In this document: positions 8,803 through 17,438 of the stretch, piece after piece
Layout of the letters: the number at the start of each line of letters is the position of its first letter
Position numbering within the stretch: position 1 is the stretch's first letter
Assembly: GCA_035532535.1 (NCBI GenBank)
Contig: DATKQT010000018.1
Span: 1-52,332, forward strand
Source: Palsa-739 sp035532535
GTDB lineage: Bacteria > Actinomycetota > Thermoleophilia > Gaiellales > Gaiellaceae
DNA: 52,332 nucleotides
Direction of reading: 5' to 3'
Translations under genes and position numbers: made by a program
Notes under the pieces: model-generated
Told to the model about the DNA's origin: nothing
What the model saw: the letters and a program-made list of their open reading frames with translations, nothing else
Databases searched by the model: none

Positions 8803-9620
8803 ATCAACGCATCGACTTCCGCGGCAGTCGGGAGCGAGGTCTGCGCGCCGAACAGCGACGCGGCGAGCGCTCCCGCGATGCATGCGCGACGCAGCGCCTC
8901 CTCACGCGTGCGCCCCTCGAGGAGCGACACGACGAGACACGCGGTGAAGGCGTCGCCGGCGGCGGTTCCGTCGACCGCCTCGATCGCCGGTGGCATCGCC
9001 CGCGCGACCTCCTGCCCGTCCTCGAGCAGGACCGCTCCCTCCGCGCCGAGCGTGAGCGCGACGACGCCGTCGCGCTCCGGCAGCGTTCCCACCTCGAAGC
9101 GGTTCACGATCGTGACGTCGGCGGCCGGGATGGGGCCGCGCGCCGGCGCGGCATTGAGGAAGAAGCCGTCGGGCGCAAGCTGAGAGGCCCGTTCCACCGT
9201 CGCGAGCGGGATCTCCAGCTGGCAGAGGACGGCATCCGTGTCACCGAGGTCGAGGTCGTCCGGCAGAAGCTGGAGGTTCGCACCGGGAGCGACGACGATC
9301 TCGTTGTCGCCGTTCGCGTCGACGGTGATGAGCGCCACGCCCGTCGGTCCCTGCACACGCTTCAGCCGGTCGAGCCGAACGCCGGCCTTCTCCAGCTCGA
9401 CGAGCGCGAGCTCGGCATGCTCGTCGTCGCCGACGCAGGCGATGAGATCCACCTCCGCGCCGAGGCGGGCGGCCGCGACCGCCTGGTTCGCGCCCTTGCC
9501 GCCGGGGATGCGGCTGAAGGTGGCGTCGGTGACGGTCTCCCCGGGCTGCGGCAGGCGCTCCGCGCGGGCGACGAGGTCGAGGTTGATCGACCCGACGACG
9601 GTCAGGCGTACCTGTGGCAA
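8799..9620 (-). CDS. rbsK: Ribokinase
   Basis: This PfkB-family kinase converts ribose to ribose 5-phosphate using ATP. It has 273 residues. The PfkB signature 1 is GGKGANQAVAAARLG (from residue 40) and the catalytic signature 2 is DGTAAGDAF with base Asp223. The start is a TTG at 9620 preceded by AGGAG at 8 bases; no ATG or GTG exists in the right place before VVGSINLD. The 4-base overlap with the nucleoside hydrolase gene shows that the pair acts together: hydrolase releases ribose and this kinase traps it. It could in principle act on another pentose, but context favours ribose. Confidence 0.93.
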   Translation of the reverse strand: MPQVRLTVVGSINLDLVARAERLPQPGETVTDATFSRIPGGKGANQAVAAARLGAEVDLIACVGDDEHAELALVELEKAGVRLDRLKRVQGPTGVALITVDANGDNEIVVAPGANLQLLPDDLDLGDTDAVLCQLEIPLATVERASQLAPDGFFLNAAPARGPIPAADVTIVNRFEVGTLPERDGVVALTLGAEGAVLLEDGQEVARAMPPAIEAVDGTAAGDAFTACLVVSLLEGRTREEALRRACIAGALAASLFGAQTSLPTAAEVDALM

Positions 9621-9683
9621 GCCTACGGCTCCTGGTTACAGGCGAGGTGAGGGGGCCGCCGGCACTGCACTCAGCCTCGGAGC

Positions 9684-10247
9684 CTAGGCGACGGTCAGGA
9701 CGCGAAGGTCGTCGAGCGCGCCGCCGAGCAGGTTCTCGCGCAGGTCGAAGAGGCCGGCCCAGAGCGACGAGCGATCGGGCACGAGCTCGATGCGCGCTGC
9801 GTCCGTGAGGCCTTCGAGCGCACGCACGAGGACCGCAAGCTCGAGGTACGCCTGCGCGACGCGATCGGCCGGGACGCGCACGCCCGCCCGGTCGAGGATC
9901 GGCTCCCAGTCCAAGAGCTCGGCCACGCCGGGGCCGCCGTACCACGACCGGCCTTCGAGCGCATCGGCCTCGAGCTCGAGCAGGTAACGGTCGAGCGGAT
10001 CCTGCAGACCGGAGAGGGCGGTCTCGATGCGCTCGGCCGCCCTGCGCAGCGCGGCCTGGCGGCCGCCGGGCGTTGCCGGCTTCGGCTCGCCGCGCGCCCA
10101 CTGCTCGAGCTGCCGACAGAACGCGAGCGCCGCTGCCTCGCAGGCGCCGAGCTGTGCGACGAGCCGCAGCGCGGTCGCCTGCTCGGTCGCACACTCCTCG
10201 AGCACGTCCGCCCACGTGGGCACGTAGCGCAGGCGGTGGTGGGCCAT
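9684..10247 (-). CDS. Conserved hypothetical protein downstream of RNase J
   Basis: I do not recognise this 187-residue protein. It starts MAHHRLRYVPTWADVLEE and is mostly predicted helix, rich in Ala, Leu, Glu and Arg, with no signal peptide or membrane segment. Notable pieces are DRYLLELEADALEGRSWYGG in the middle and WAGLFDLRENLLGG near the end. Its ATG shares one base with the RNase J stop (TGATG), so it is translationally coupled to rnj. The base composition matches its neighbours and the frame is well defined, so I regard it as a real gene. A function linked to RNA metabolism is only a guess from position. Confidence 0.7.
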   Translation of the reverse strand: MAHHRLRYVPTWADVLEECATEQATALRLVAQLGACEAAALAFCRQLEQWARGEPKPATPGGRQAALRRAAERIETALSGLQDPLDRYLLELEADALEGRSWYGGPGVAELLDWEPILDRAGVRVPADRVAQAYLELAVLVRALEGLTDAARIELVPDRSSLWAGLFDLRENLLGGALDDLRVLTVA

Positions 10248-11908
10248 CAGACCTCCACCAGCACGGGAAGGATCATGGGCCGCCTGCGCGTGCGGTGGTA
10301 CACGATGCCGCCGAGCGCGTCGTGCAGATGCTCCTGGAGGAGCTTGATCTCCGTCACGTCGTCCTTGAGCAGCTGCTCGAGCACGCGCAGCGCCTCGGCG
10401 CGCAAGTCGTCCACGAGCGGCTCCGCGCCTTCGCCGAACCCGCGCACGATCAGCTCCGGCGGCGCGGTCAGGGCGCCGGCGCCGTTCGAGGCGGCAAGAG
10501 TGGCGACGACGATGACGACCCCGTCTTCCGCAAGCCGGCGCCGGTCGCGCAGCGCCACGTCGTGCACGTCGCCGACGCCGAGGCCGTCGACGAACGTCAT
10601 CCCAGCCTGGACGTGATCAACGACGCGCGCGACCCCATCCTTGAGCTCGACCACGGTGCCGTTCTCGGCCAGCACGATGTTCTCCTCCGCAAGGCCGCTC
10701 TCGCGCGCGAGCTGTGCATGCGCGGCGAGCATGCGGAACTCACCGTGCACGGGCATGACGGCGCGCGGACGGAGCAGGGCGATGATCGTGCGCAACTCCT
10801 CGGCGCGTCCATGCCCCGAGACGTGCACCGGCGCGTTGTCCTCGTGCAGCACCTCGGCACCCGATCGGGCGAGGCGGTTGATCGCGTCGTGGACGCGCAG
10901 CTCGTTGCCGGGAATCGGCTTCGCCGAGATGATCACCGTGTCGCCCGCCTCGACCCTGACGGCGGGATGGTCGTTGTACGCGATGCGAGTCATCGCCGAC
11001 ATCGGCTCGCCCTGGCTTCCCGTGCAGAGAATGAGCTGCTGGCCGGGCGGAAGCTCCGCGAGGTCCTGCGGACGCAGGATCATCTCTTCGGGAACGTTCA
11101 TGTAGCCGAGGTTGCGCGCAATGTTCGCGTTCTTCCGCATGGAGCGGCCGACGAACGCAACCTTGCGGCCGCACTCGATGCCGACATCGGCGGCCTGCTG
11201 CATGCGATGCACGTTCGACGCGAATGACGAGATGAGGATCCGGCCGGTCCGCGACGGGAAGATCTGGCGGAACGCCTCGCCGACGACGCGCTCCGACTGC
11301 GTGACACCGGCCCGTTCGGCATTCGTCGAGTCGCCGAGGAGGAGGTCGACGCCCTGGTTGCCGACCGAGGCGAGCTTGCCGACGTCGGTCCGCTGGCCGT
11401 CGACCGGCGTGTGGTCGATCTTGTAGTCGCCCGTGTGCACGATGCGCCCGCCGGGCGTCTCCAGCACGACCGCGGCCGCATCCGGGATCGAGTGCGCCAT
11501 GCGGATGAACTCGATCCGGAACGGGCCGAGATCGAACGGCTCGTCGCCGGGCGCGACCTCGCGAAGCTCCGCTTCGCGTGCGAGGCCGTGCTCGTCCAGC
11601 TTCGACTTGATCAGGCCGAGCGTGAGCCGCGTCGCGACGACGACCGGAACGTGCACCTCGCGCATGAGATACGGCAGCGAGCCGACGTGATCCTCGTGGC
11701 CGTGCGTGAGCACGACGCCGCGGATCATCTCCGCGCGCTCGACGAGATAGGAGAAGTCCGGGAGGACGAGGTCGACGCCGAGATGCTCGTCGCGCGGAAA
11801 CGCAAGCCCTGCATCGACGATCACGATCGAGCCCTCGGCCTCGTACGCGGTCATGTTCTTCCCCACCTCGCCGAGGCCGCCGAGGGGAATGATCCGGCAG
11901 GTCCCCAA
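10247..11908 (-). CDS. rnj: Ribonuclease J
   Basis: This 553-residue metallo-beta-lactamase/beta-CASP ribonuclease has 5'-3' exonuclease and endonuclease activity in mRNA decay and rRNA maturation. The N-terminus has CRIIPLGGLGEVGKNM, typical of RNase J. The zinc motif is HGHEDH (residues 69-74). ALTGSQGEP-like CTGSQGEPMSAM and SGHGRAEEL mark the beta-CASP insert. The start is a TTG one base after the dapA stop; the family N-terminus leaves almost no room for another start. The dapA-rnj pairing is conserved in actinobacteria. With pnp and nrnA this window holds three RNA-decay enzymes. Confidence 0.96.
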   Translation of the reverse strand: MGTCRIIPLGGLGEVGKNMTAYEAEGSIVIVDAGLAFPRDEHLGVDLVLPDFSYLVERAEMIRGVVLTHGHEDHVGSLPYLMREVHVPVVVATRLTLGLIKSKLDEHGLAREAELREVAPGDEPFDLGPFRIEFIRMAHSIPDAAAVVLETPGGRIVHTGDYKIDHTPVDGQRTDVGKLASVGNQGVDLLLGDSTNAERAGVTQSERVVGEAFRQIFPSRTGRILISSFASNVHRMQQAADVGIECGRKVAFVGRSMRKNANIARNLGYMNVPEEMILRPQDLAELPPGQQLILCTGSQGEPMSAMTRIAYNDHPAVRVEAGDTVIISAKPIPGNELRVHDAINRLARSGAEVLHEDNAPVHVSGHGRAEELRTIIALLRPRAVMPVHGEFRMLAAHAQLARESGLAEENIVLAENGTVVELKDGVARVVDHVQAGMTFVDGLGVGDVHDVALRDRRRLAEDGVVIVVATLAASNGAGALTAPPELIVRGFGEGAEPLVDDLRAEALRVLEQLLKDDVTEIKLLQEHLHDALGGIVYHRTRRRPMILPVLVEV

Positions 11909-11909
11909 G

Positions 11910-12800
11910 CTACGCCTGGACCGGCTGGAGCACGCCGGCCCGCTCGAGGCAGGCCCGAATCTGCGCGAGCTCGCCGTCGGTCGGCTCGACCATCGGCAGC
12001 CGATAGCCGCCGACCTCGTGCCCGAGGAGATTGACGGCAGCCTTGATCGGAATCGGGTTCGTCTGGATCTTCAGGAGCTCGAACGCGGGCGCCATCTCGT
12101 CGTTCAGGGCCTGCGCGCCGGCCGTGTCGCCGCTCTTGTACAACCGGACCATCTCCTTCGTCTGCGGTCCCCAGACGTGCGTGTGCACGCAGACGCCGCC
12201 CTCGCCCCCGAGCTCGAGGAACGGGTGGACGAGGTTGTCGTCGCCCGCGTACAGCGTGAGCCCGGCTTCGACGATGTGCCGCGCCTGCGAGAGATCGTCG
12301 TTGGCCTGCTTCACGCCGGCGACGTTCTCGATCTGCGCGAGCTCGGTGATCGTCTCCGGCTCGATGTTGACGACGACGCGGCTCGGGATGTTGTAGGCGA
12401 TCACCGGCTTGTCGGTGACGACCGCGATCTCCTGGAAGTGGCGGACGATCGCGCGCTGCGGCGGCCTGTTGTAGTAGGGCGTGACGGCGAGGATGCCGTG
12501 GACGCCGAGGTCGTGCGCCTCGCCGGTCAGATGGACCGAGTGCGCCGTGTCGTACGTGCCCGTGTTCGCGACCACGGTCGCGCGATCGCCGATAGCGTCG
12601 ATGGCGACGGCGAAAAGCTCGAGCTTCTCCTCGTCGGTGAGCGTCGGCGCCTCCCCTGTCGTGCCGGCCACCACGAGGCCGTCCGACCCGTTGTCGACGA
12701 GGTGGGCCGCAAGCCGCCGGAAGCTTTCGAAGTCGACGGAGCCGTCCTGATGGAACGGGGTGACGATCGCGGTCAGGACTTCGCCGAGCACGGAAATCAT
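11910..12800 (-). CDS. dapA: 4-hydroxy-tetrahydrodipicolinate synthase
   Basis: DapA condenses pyruvate with aspartate semialdehyde in lysine and diaminopimelate synthesis. The 296-residue TIM barrel has the pyruvate-binding GTTGE (46-50), YYNRPPQ (109-115), catalytic tyrosine in AYNIPSR (Tyr136) and Schiff-base Lys164 in GVKQAND. The ATG at 12800 gives the normal N-terminus MISVLGEVLTAIVTPF; longer readings upstream are low-complexity. It is followed after one base by rnj. dapB lies in the same direction but is separated by the five-gene osmoprotectant/oxidoreductase block. Confidence 0.97.
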   Translation of the reverse strand: MISVLGEVLTAIVTPFHQDGSVDFESFRRLAAHLVDNGSDGLVVAGTTGEAPTLTDEEKLELFAVAIDAIGDRATVVANTGTYDTAHSVHLTGEAHDLGVHGILAVTPYYNRPPQRAIVRHFQEIAVVTDKPVIAYNIPSRVVVNIEPETITELAQIENVAGVKQANDDLSQARHIVEAGLTLYAGDDNLVHPFLELGGEGGVCVHTHVWGPQTKEMVRLYKSGDTAGAQALNDEMAPAFELLKIQTNPIPIKAAVNLLGHEVGGYRLPMVEPTDGELAQIRACLERAGVLQPVQA

Positions 12801-12849
12801 TTTACGTGAGGCGCCCGTCACACACCCGTAACAGGGTCGTACGTCGGTG

Positions 12850-14175
12850 TCACGGAAGTGAGTCCGCGAGCTCCCGCAGGCACCAGAAGATGCCCTCGGA
12901 GAAGCTCGGGAACGGCTGGATCGTGTCGAGCAGGACCTCGACGGGGACCGCTGCGCGGACAGCCAGCGTGAGCTGCCCCAACCACTCCGTCGCCTGCGGC
13001 CCGACCGCGACCGCACCCACGAGGACACCCTTCTTCGGGTCTGCGAAGAGCCGCAGGAACCCGTCGCGCTTCGGCTTCTCGTACGTCGCCATCCGGGACG
13101 TCGCCGTGAGCTCCCACCGCGCCGACACTAGGTCGTCGCCGTCCGTGCGCCCGACGGTCGCCACCTCGGGGTCCGTGAAGATGCCTGCCGGAATGGCGCG
13201 GTAGTCGGCCTCGACCCGCCGCCCCGCCATGTCCGCCGCCGCCACTCGCGCCTGGTACTTGCCAATGTGGGTGAAGAGCGCGATGCCCGTGACGTCGCCG
13301 ATCGCCCAGACGTTCTCGGCAGCGCGCATGCGCCCGTCGACCTCGATCCCGCGCGGGCCTGCCTTCACGCCGATGTCCTCGAGGCCGAGGCCTTGCACGT
13401 GGAGCTGGCGGCCGGTCGCAACGAGCAACGTGTCGGCGTCGACCGTCGAGTCGTCCGACAACGTGAGGCGCACGCCGGGCTCGACGCGCACGACATCCGT
13501 GCCGAGGCGCACGTCGATCCCCTCGGCGCGGAACACGTCGGCGATGAGCGCGCCCGCTTCCTCGTGCACGCGGCCGAGCAGGCGCGGGCCGTGCTCGACC
13601 AGCGTCACCTGCGAGCCCATGCCGGAGAAGAACTGCGCGAACTCGGCGCCGACCGGACCGCCGCCCATGATCGCGAGCCGCTTCGGGATGGAGTGCGTGC
13701 GCGCAGCGTCTTCGTTCGTCCAGTAGTCGACGCTGTCGAGCCCGTCCACCGGAGGGATCGCCGGCGCCGAGCCGGTCGCGACGACCAGTCGGTCGTACTC
13801 GAGCTCGGGGCCGTCCTCGACCGCGATCACGCCCGGGCGGAGGACCCGTCCGTAGCCGCGGACGAACCCGGTGCGATTCTCCTCGAGGAACTTCAGCCCC
13901 GCGGCGTCGTCCCAGTTGTCGGTCGCCCAGTCGCGCCACTCCCAGACGCCGGCCTCGTCGGCACGCTGCGGCCGGAAGCTCGGGGCATGGTCGAGCGCCG
14001 AGGACAGCTCGACCGAGCGCAGCATCGTCTTCGTCGGGATGCAGGCGTAGAACGTGCACTCGCCGCCGACGAGGCGCGTCTCGACGACCGTGATGTCGAC
14101 GTCGGCGTCGCGCCGGCGGAGGGCTCCGACGAAGTGCTCGCCGGTCGACCCCCCACCTAACACGACGACGTGCAC
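12850..14175 (-). CDS. FAD/NAD-dependent disulfide oxidoreductase, dihydrolipoyl dehydrogenase-like, lacking the catalytic His
   Basis: This 441-residue flavoprotein is of the pyridine nucleotide-disulfide oxidoreductase class I. It has the FAD Rossmann motif VVVLGGGSTGE at the N-terminus, a redox CxxxxC (C40, C45 in GGECTFYACIPTK), an NAD-binding GGGPVGAEFA and the second FAD motif VWAIGDVTG. The C-terminal dimer domain ends with QPFPSFSEG, where lipoamide dehydrogenases have HAHPTLSE; the catalytic His is replaced by Phe. It is therefore unlikely to be an ordinary lipoamide dehydrogenase; transhydrogenase-like or reductase activity is possible. Its GTG start shares one base with the stop of the osmoprotectant-binding protein gene (TAGTG), so it is coupled to that operon. 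Confidence 0.88.
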   Translation of the reverse strand: MHVVVLGGGSTGEHFVGALRRRDADVDITVVETRLVGGECTFYACIPTKTMLRSVELSSALDHAPSFRPQRADEAGVWEWRDWATDNWDDAAGLKFLEENRTGFVRGYGRVLRPGVIAVEDGPELEYDRLVVATGSAPAIPPVDGLDSVDYWTNEDAARTHSIPKRLAIMGGGPVGAEFAQFFSGMGSQVTLVEHGPRLLGRVHEEAGALIADVFRAEGIDVRLGTDVVRVEPGVRLTLSDDSTVDADTLLVATGRQLHVQGLGLEDIGVKAGPRGIEVDGRMRAAENVWAIGDVTGIALFTHIGKYQARVAAADMAGRRVEADYRAIPAGIFTDPEVATVGRTDGDDLVSARWELTATSRMATYEKPKRDGFLRLFADPKKGVLVGAVAVGPQATEWLGQLTLAVRAAVPVEVLLDTIQPFPSFSEGIFWCLRELADSLP

Positions 14176-15092
14176 TACTTGAGCCCGTTCGCCTTCAGGA
14201 ACGCCGAGGCGACTGCCGCGGGCGTCTTCTTGTCGATCCCGACCGCCTTGTTCATTGCCTGCATGGCAGCAAGCGTGAGCTTCGACGAGACCGCGTTCAC
14301 CGTGCTCGAGAATGCCGAACCGCCCGCCGCGAGAAGCTTCTTCGACACGATTGGCGCCACGTTCTGGAAGCCGAAGATGTGCTTCGTGTCGGTCAGCGCG
14401 ACGTACTTGCCCGTCGCCTGCTGCGGGTCGGTCGAGAAGCCGTCGCCGCCTGTCGCCTTCCCGTCGTCGAGCAGCGTGTACACGCTGATGGTCGCCAGCG
14501 GCACGAACTTCGTCTGCGTGAGCCCGTAGGTCCGCTTGAGACCGAGGAGACAGGTCATGCGCGTCTGGCACTCCGGGAAGCCGGCGTACGTGAACGACTT
14601 GACCTTCTTCAGATCACCGATCGTCTTCAGGCCGTACTTCTGCGCCGTCGATTTCAGCACCGTGACGGTGTCGGTGTCGTAGAACGGCGTCGCGTTGAGC
14701 ATCGTCAGCCCGCGCGTCTGCTCGAACTTCTTCGCCTGGGCGTAGACCGCGCTCGCCGTCTTGCCCGGCGTCTCCTTGGCGATGTCCTGCACGACGACGC
14801 CCGTGTACTCGGGCAGCAGGTTGATCTTGCCGCTCTTGATCGCGGTGTCGGCGAGCTCGGAGCTCCCGAGGCTGCCGGCGTACTTCACGGTGAAGCCCTT
14901 CGCGGCGAGCGCCTGGCCGTACAGCTGGCCGAGGATGAACTCCTCCGTGAAGTTCTTGTTGCCGACGAGGACCGTGGGCTTCGCCTGCGGCGCCGCCGAT
15001 GCGACGGCCGCGGTCCCACCCAAGACGATCGCGACACCCAACGAGATCGCGAATGCCGCCTTTGCGGCACGCCGCGTGTGCTTCCTGATCAT
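14175..15092 (-). CDS. Osmoprotectant (glycine betaine/choline/carnitine) ABC transporter substrate-binding protein
   Basis: This 305-residue extracytoplasmic binding protein is of the OpuBC/OpuCC (QAT) family. The ATG at 15092 follows GGGAGGG. The N-terminus MIRKHTRRAAKAAFA leads a hydrophobic stretch ending ASA-AP, a signal peptidase I type site; there is no lipobox cysteine. The mature part starts VLVGNKNFTEEFILGQLY, diagnostic for this family, and contains NLLPEYTGV and FYDTDTVTV, which usually line the quaternary-amine site. It follows ATPase and two permease genes and precedes the flavin oxidoreductase. Uptake of a trimethylammonium compound is the likely role; which one cannot be told. 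Confidence 0.92.
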   Translation of the reverse strand: MIRKHTRRAAKAAFAISLGVAIVLGGTAAVASAAPQAKPTVLVGNKNFTEEFILGQLYGQALAAKGFTVKYAGSLGSSELADTAIKSGKINLLPEYTGVVVQDIAKETPGKTASAVYAQAKKFEQTRGLTMLNATPFYDTDTVTVLKSTAQKYGLKTIGDLKKVKSFTYAGFPECQTRMTCLLGLKRTYGLTQTKFVPLATISVYTLLDDGKATGGDGFSTDPQQATGKYVALTDTKHIFGFQNVAPIVSKKLLAAGGSAFSSTVNAVSSKLTLAAMQAMNKAVGIDKKTPAAVASAFLKANGLK

Positions 15093-15132
15093 GCGTCCCT
15101 CCCGGGAACGGAGTGATAGATACCCCGGGAGC

Positions 15133-15780
15133 CTACGGAAGCGGCACAGGTCTAGGCGAGGCCGCTCTGCGGATGACGGAGAGAATGAAGGCGGCGAGAA
15201 ACGCGAGCGCCGAAACCCAGAGCGACGCTGCGACGACGCCGCTGAGGCCGTAGCTGGCTTGGTTGACGATGATCTGACCGAGGCCACCGCCGCCTGCGAC
15301 CGCGGCGATGGTCGCCGTGGCGATGACGAAGATCGCCGCGATGCGGATGCCGGCAAGCACGAACGGCAGGCCGAGCGGGAGCTCGACCTGCAGCAATACC
15401 TGACGCCCGGTCATCCCCATGCCGCGCGCCGCTTCGACGGCGTCACGGTCGACCGTGTCGATCGCGAAGTACGCATTCGTGAGGATCGGCGGGATCGCGA
15501 GCACGACGAGCGCGGCGGTGTTGTTCCAGAAACCGACTCCGAGGATCGTCAGCCCGAAGGCGATGAGCACGAGGCTCGGGAGCGACCGCCCGACGTTCGA
15601 CACGCTCGCGGCAAGGAAGAGCCCTCGGTGCAGGTGGCCGAGCCACAGCCCGATGGGGAGCGCCAGCAGGAGCGCGATGCCGAGCGCTGCGCCCGACAGC
15701 TCCAGGTGCTCCCCCGTCTTCGCGAGCAGGAGATGCGGGTTGTCCGCCATGAAGCGAAACGCGTCGATGAACGTTTTCAT
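15133..15780 (-). CDS. Osmoprotectant ABC transporter permease (OpuCD-like)
   Basis: This 215-residue inner-membrane permease of the QAT family has about five or six hydrophobic segments. It carries the cytoplasmic EAA-type loop DAVEAARGMGMTGRQVL, which docks with the ATPase, and AVAGGGGLGQIIV after it. The ATG at 15780 overlaps the stop of the preceding permease gene (ATGA). It would pair with that second permease as a heterodimer. A 40-base gap with a good ribosome binding site separates it from the binding-protein gene. Confidence 0.93.
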   Translation of the reverse strand: MKTFIDAFRFMADNPHLLLAKTGEHLELSGAALGIALLLALPIGLWLGHLHRGLFLAASVSNVGRSLPSLVLIAFGLTILGVGFWNNTAALVVLAIPPILTNAYFAIDTVDRDAVEAARGMGMTGRQVLLQVELPLGLPFVLAGIRIAAIFVIATATIAAVAGGGGLGQIIVNQASYGLSGVVAASLWVSALAFLAAFILSVIRRAASPRPVPLP

Positions 15781-16484
15781 GCGCGCACCCACGGAGTCAG
15801 GCGGCGCTGGAGAAGGACGAGCAATCCGTCGGCGACGAGCGCGAGCGCGATCACCATGCCGCCGGCGGTGAAGATCTCCGTCTTGAAGATGTCCTGCGAG
15901 AGCGCCGCGTAGATCGGCTGGCCCAGTCCCTGCGCGATGACGAACGGCGCAATGGTCGCGATCGAGATCGTGGACACCGTCGCGACACGCAGCCCGGTGA
16001 GGATCGCGGGCAGCGCGAGCGGCAGCTCGACGCGCCTGAACGTCTGCGCGCGCGTGAAGCCGGAGCCGCGTGCCGCATCGACGACCTCCTCCGGGACCGC
16101 GCGCAGCCCTTCGATCATGTTCCGGTACAGGATGAGGAGCGTGTACGAGACGAGCGCGATCTCGACGGTAAGCAGCGAAATGCCGGTGAACGGGACGAGG
16201 ATCTGGAAGAGCGCGAGGCTCGGGATCGTGTACAGAAAGTCGGACACGATCCCGATCGGCGGGTCGACGAGCCGGAAGCGGAAGCCGACGAGCGCGAGCG
16301 CGAAGGCGATCGCGAAGCCGATCCCGATGGCGATCGCGGCGAGCTCGATGTGCTGAAAGAGCGCCGGTTGCAGCGTGTCGCTCCAATGCTGACGAACCCA
16401 GTCCGTGCAGAACCAGCCGTTGTTCACCTCGCAGGAGCTGCCGCTGCCGAAGTTGGGGATGACGGGGCCGCCGGCGACGATCAC
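15777..16484 (-). CDS. Osmoprotectant ABC transporter permease (OpuCB-like)
   Basis: This 235-residue permease is the partner of the OpuCD-like protein. The GTG at 16484 overlaps the ATPase stop codon (GTGA). The N-terminal 45 residues before the first membrane segment are likely exposed outside and contain two cysteines (SSCEVNNGWFC) that might form a disulfide, an unusual addition for this family. The EAA loop is EEVVDAARGSGFTRAQ, followed by VELPLALPAILTGLR. Gene order ATPase-permease-permease-binding protein matches opuC-type operons. Confidence 0.92.
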   Translation of the reverse strand: MIVAGGPVIPNFGSGSSCEVNNGWFCTDWVRQHWSDTLQPALFQHIELAAIAIGIGFAIAFALALVGFRFRLVDPPIGIVSDFLYTIPSLALFQILVPFTGISLLTVEIALVSYTLLILYRNMIEGLRAVPEEVVDAARGSGFTRAQTFRRVELPLALPAILTGLRVATVSTISIATIAPFVIAQGLGQPIYAALSQDIFKTEIFTAGGMVIALALVADGLLVLLQRRLTPWVRA

Positions 16485-17422
16485 TTGAGGAGCGCATCCC
16501 TCGTGATGGAGCCGACGACCGTTCCGCTCTCGTCGGTCACGGCCAGGACGTTCGCGTGCTGTTGGAGTAGGAGCGCAAGTGCGTCCCGGACTGTCGTCGT
16601 GCGCGGGCATTTCGGGCCGTCGGCGGGTGGCCCGAGCTCGAGCTCGGCAAGCGTGTGCAGGGCGAGCGCCTTGAGCGCACGGTCGGCGCCGACGAACGCG
16701 GCGACGAAATCATCCGCGGGCTTTTCGAGAATCGCGAGCGGCGTGTCGTACTGCGCGAGATGCCCGCCGGTGCGGAGGATGGCGATCCGGTCGCCGATCT
16801 TGATCGCCTCGTCGATGTCGTGCGTGACGAAGACGACCGTCTTTCGCACCTCCTTCTGCAGGCGGAGGAACTCGTCCTGGAGCCGCGCGCGCACGATCGG
16901 GTCGATCGCGCCGAACGGCTCGTCCATGAGCATGAGCGGCGGATTGCCGGCGAGCGCGCGCGCGAGGCCGACGCGCTGGCGCTCACCGCCGGAGAGCTGC
17001 GCCGGGTAGCGCTTCGCGTACGACTGGTCGAGGCCGACGAGCTCGAGCAGCTCCTCCGAGCGGGTGTGGATCCAGGAGCGCGGCCGGCCGTAGAGGCGCG
17101 GAACGGTTCCGATGTTCGCCTCGATGGTCATGTGCGGGAACAGGCCGACCTGCTGGATGACGTACCCGATGCCGCGGCGGAGCTGGACGAGGTTCTGCTC
17201 CCGGACGCTCGTCCCGTCGATGCGGATATCGCCGCTCGTCAGCTCGATCAGACGGTTGACGAGACGGAGCGCCGTCGTCTTCCCCCCGCCGGACGGGCCG
17301 ACGAGCACGCAGATCTCGCCCGCCGCGACCGTGAGCGACAGGCGCTCGACCGCCGCGCCCTCCCGTCCCTCGTAGCGTTTCGTCGCCTCGTCGAAGACGA
17401 GCTCGGCGGCCTGGCCCGGCAT
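16481..17422 (-). CDS. Osmoprotectant ABC transporter ATPase (OpuCA-like)
   Basis: This 313-residue ATPase has Walker A GPSGGGKTT (42-50), signature LSGGERQRVGLARAL, Walker B LMLMDEPFGAID and the switch histidine in VFVTHDIDEA. The last 60 residues (PRTTTVRDALALLLQ to SITRDALLK) look like one half of a CBS pair, the ionic-strength-sensing part in OpuA-type proteins. The canonical tandem is thus shortened to a single CBS-like motif. It starts 16 bases after the dapB stop, so the transporter genes probably share a transcript with dapB. Confidence 0.93.
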   Translation of the reverse strand: MPGQAAELVFDEATKRYEGREGAAVERLSLTVAAGEICVLVGPSGGGKTTALRLVNRLIELTSGDIRIDGTSVREQNLVQLRRGIGYVIQQVGLFPHMTIEANIGTVPRLYGRPRSWIHTRSEELLELVGLDQSYAKRYPAQLSGGERQRVGLARALAGNPPLMLMDEPFGAIDPIVRARLQDEFLRLQKEVRKTVVFVTHDIDEAIKIGDRIAILRTGGHLAQYDTPLAILEKPADDFVAAFVGADRALKALALHTLAELELGPPADGPKCPRTTTVRDALALLLQQHANVLAVTDESGTVVGSITRDALLK

Positions 17423-17438
17423 CGCCGGGAACTATGGC

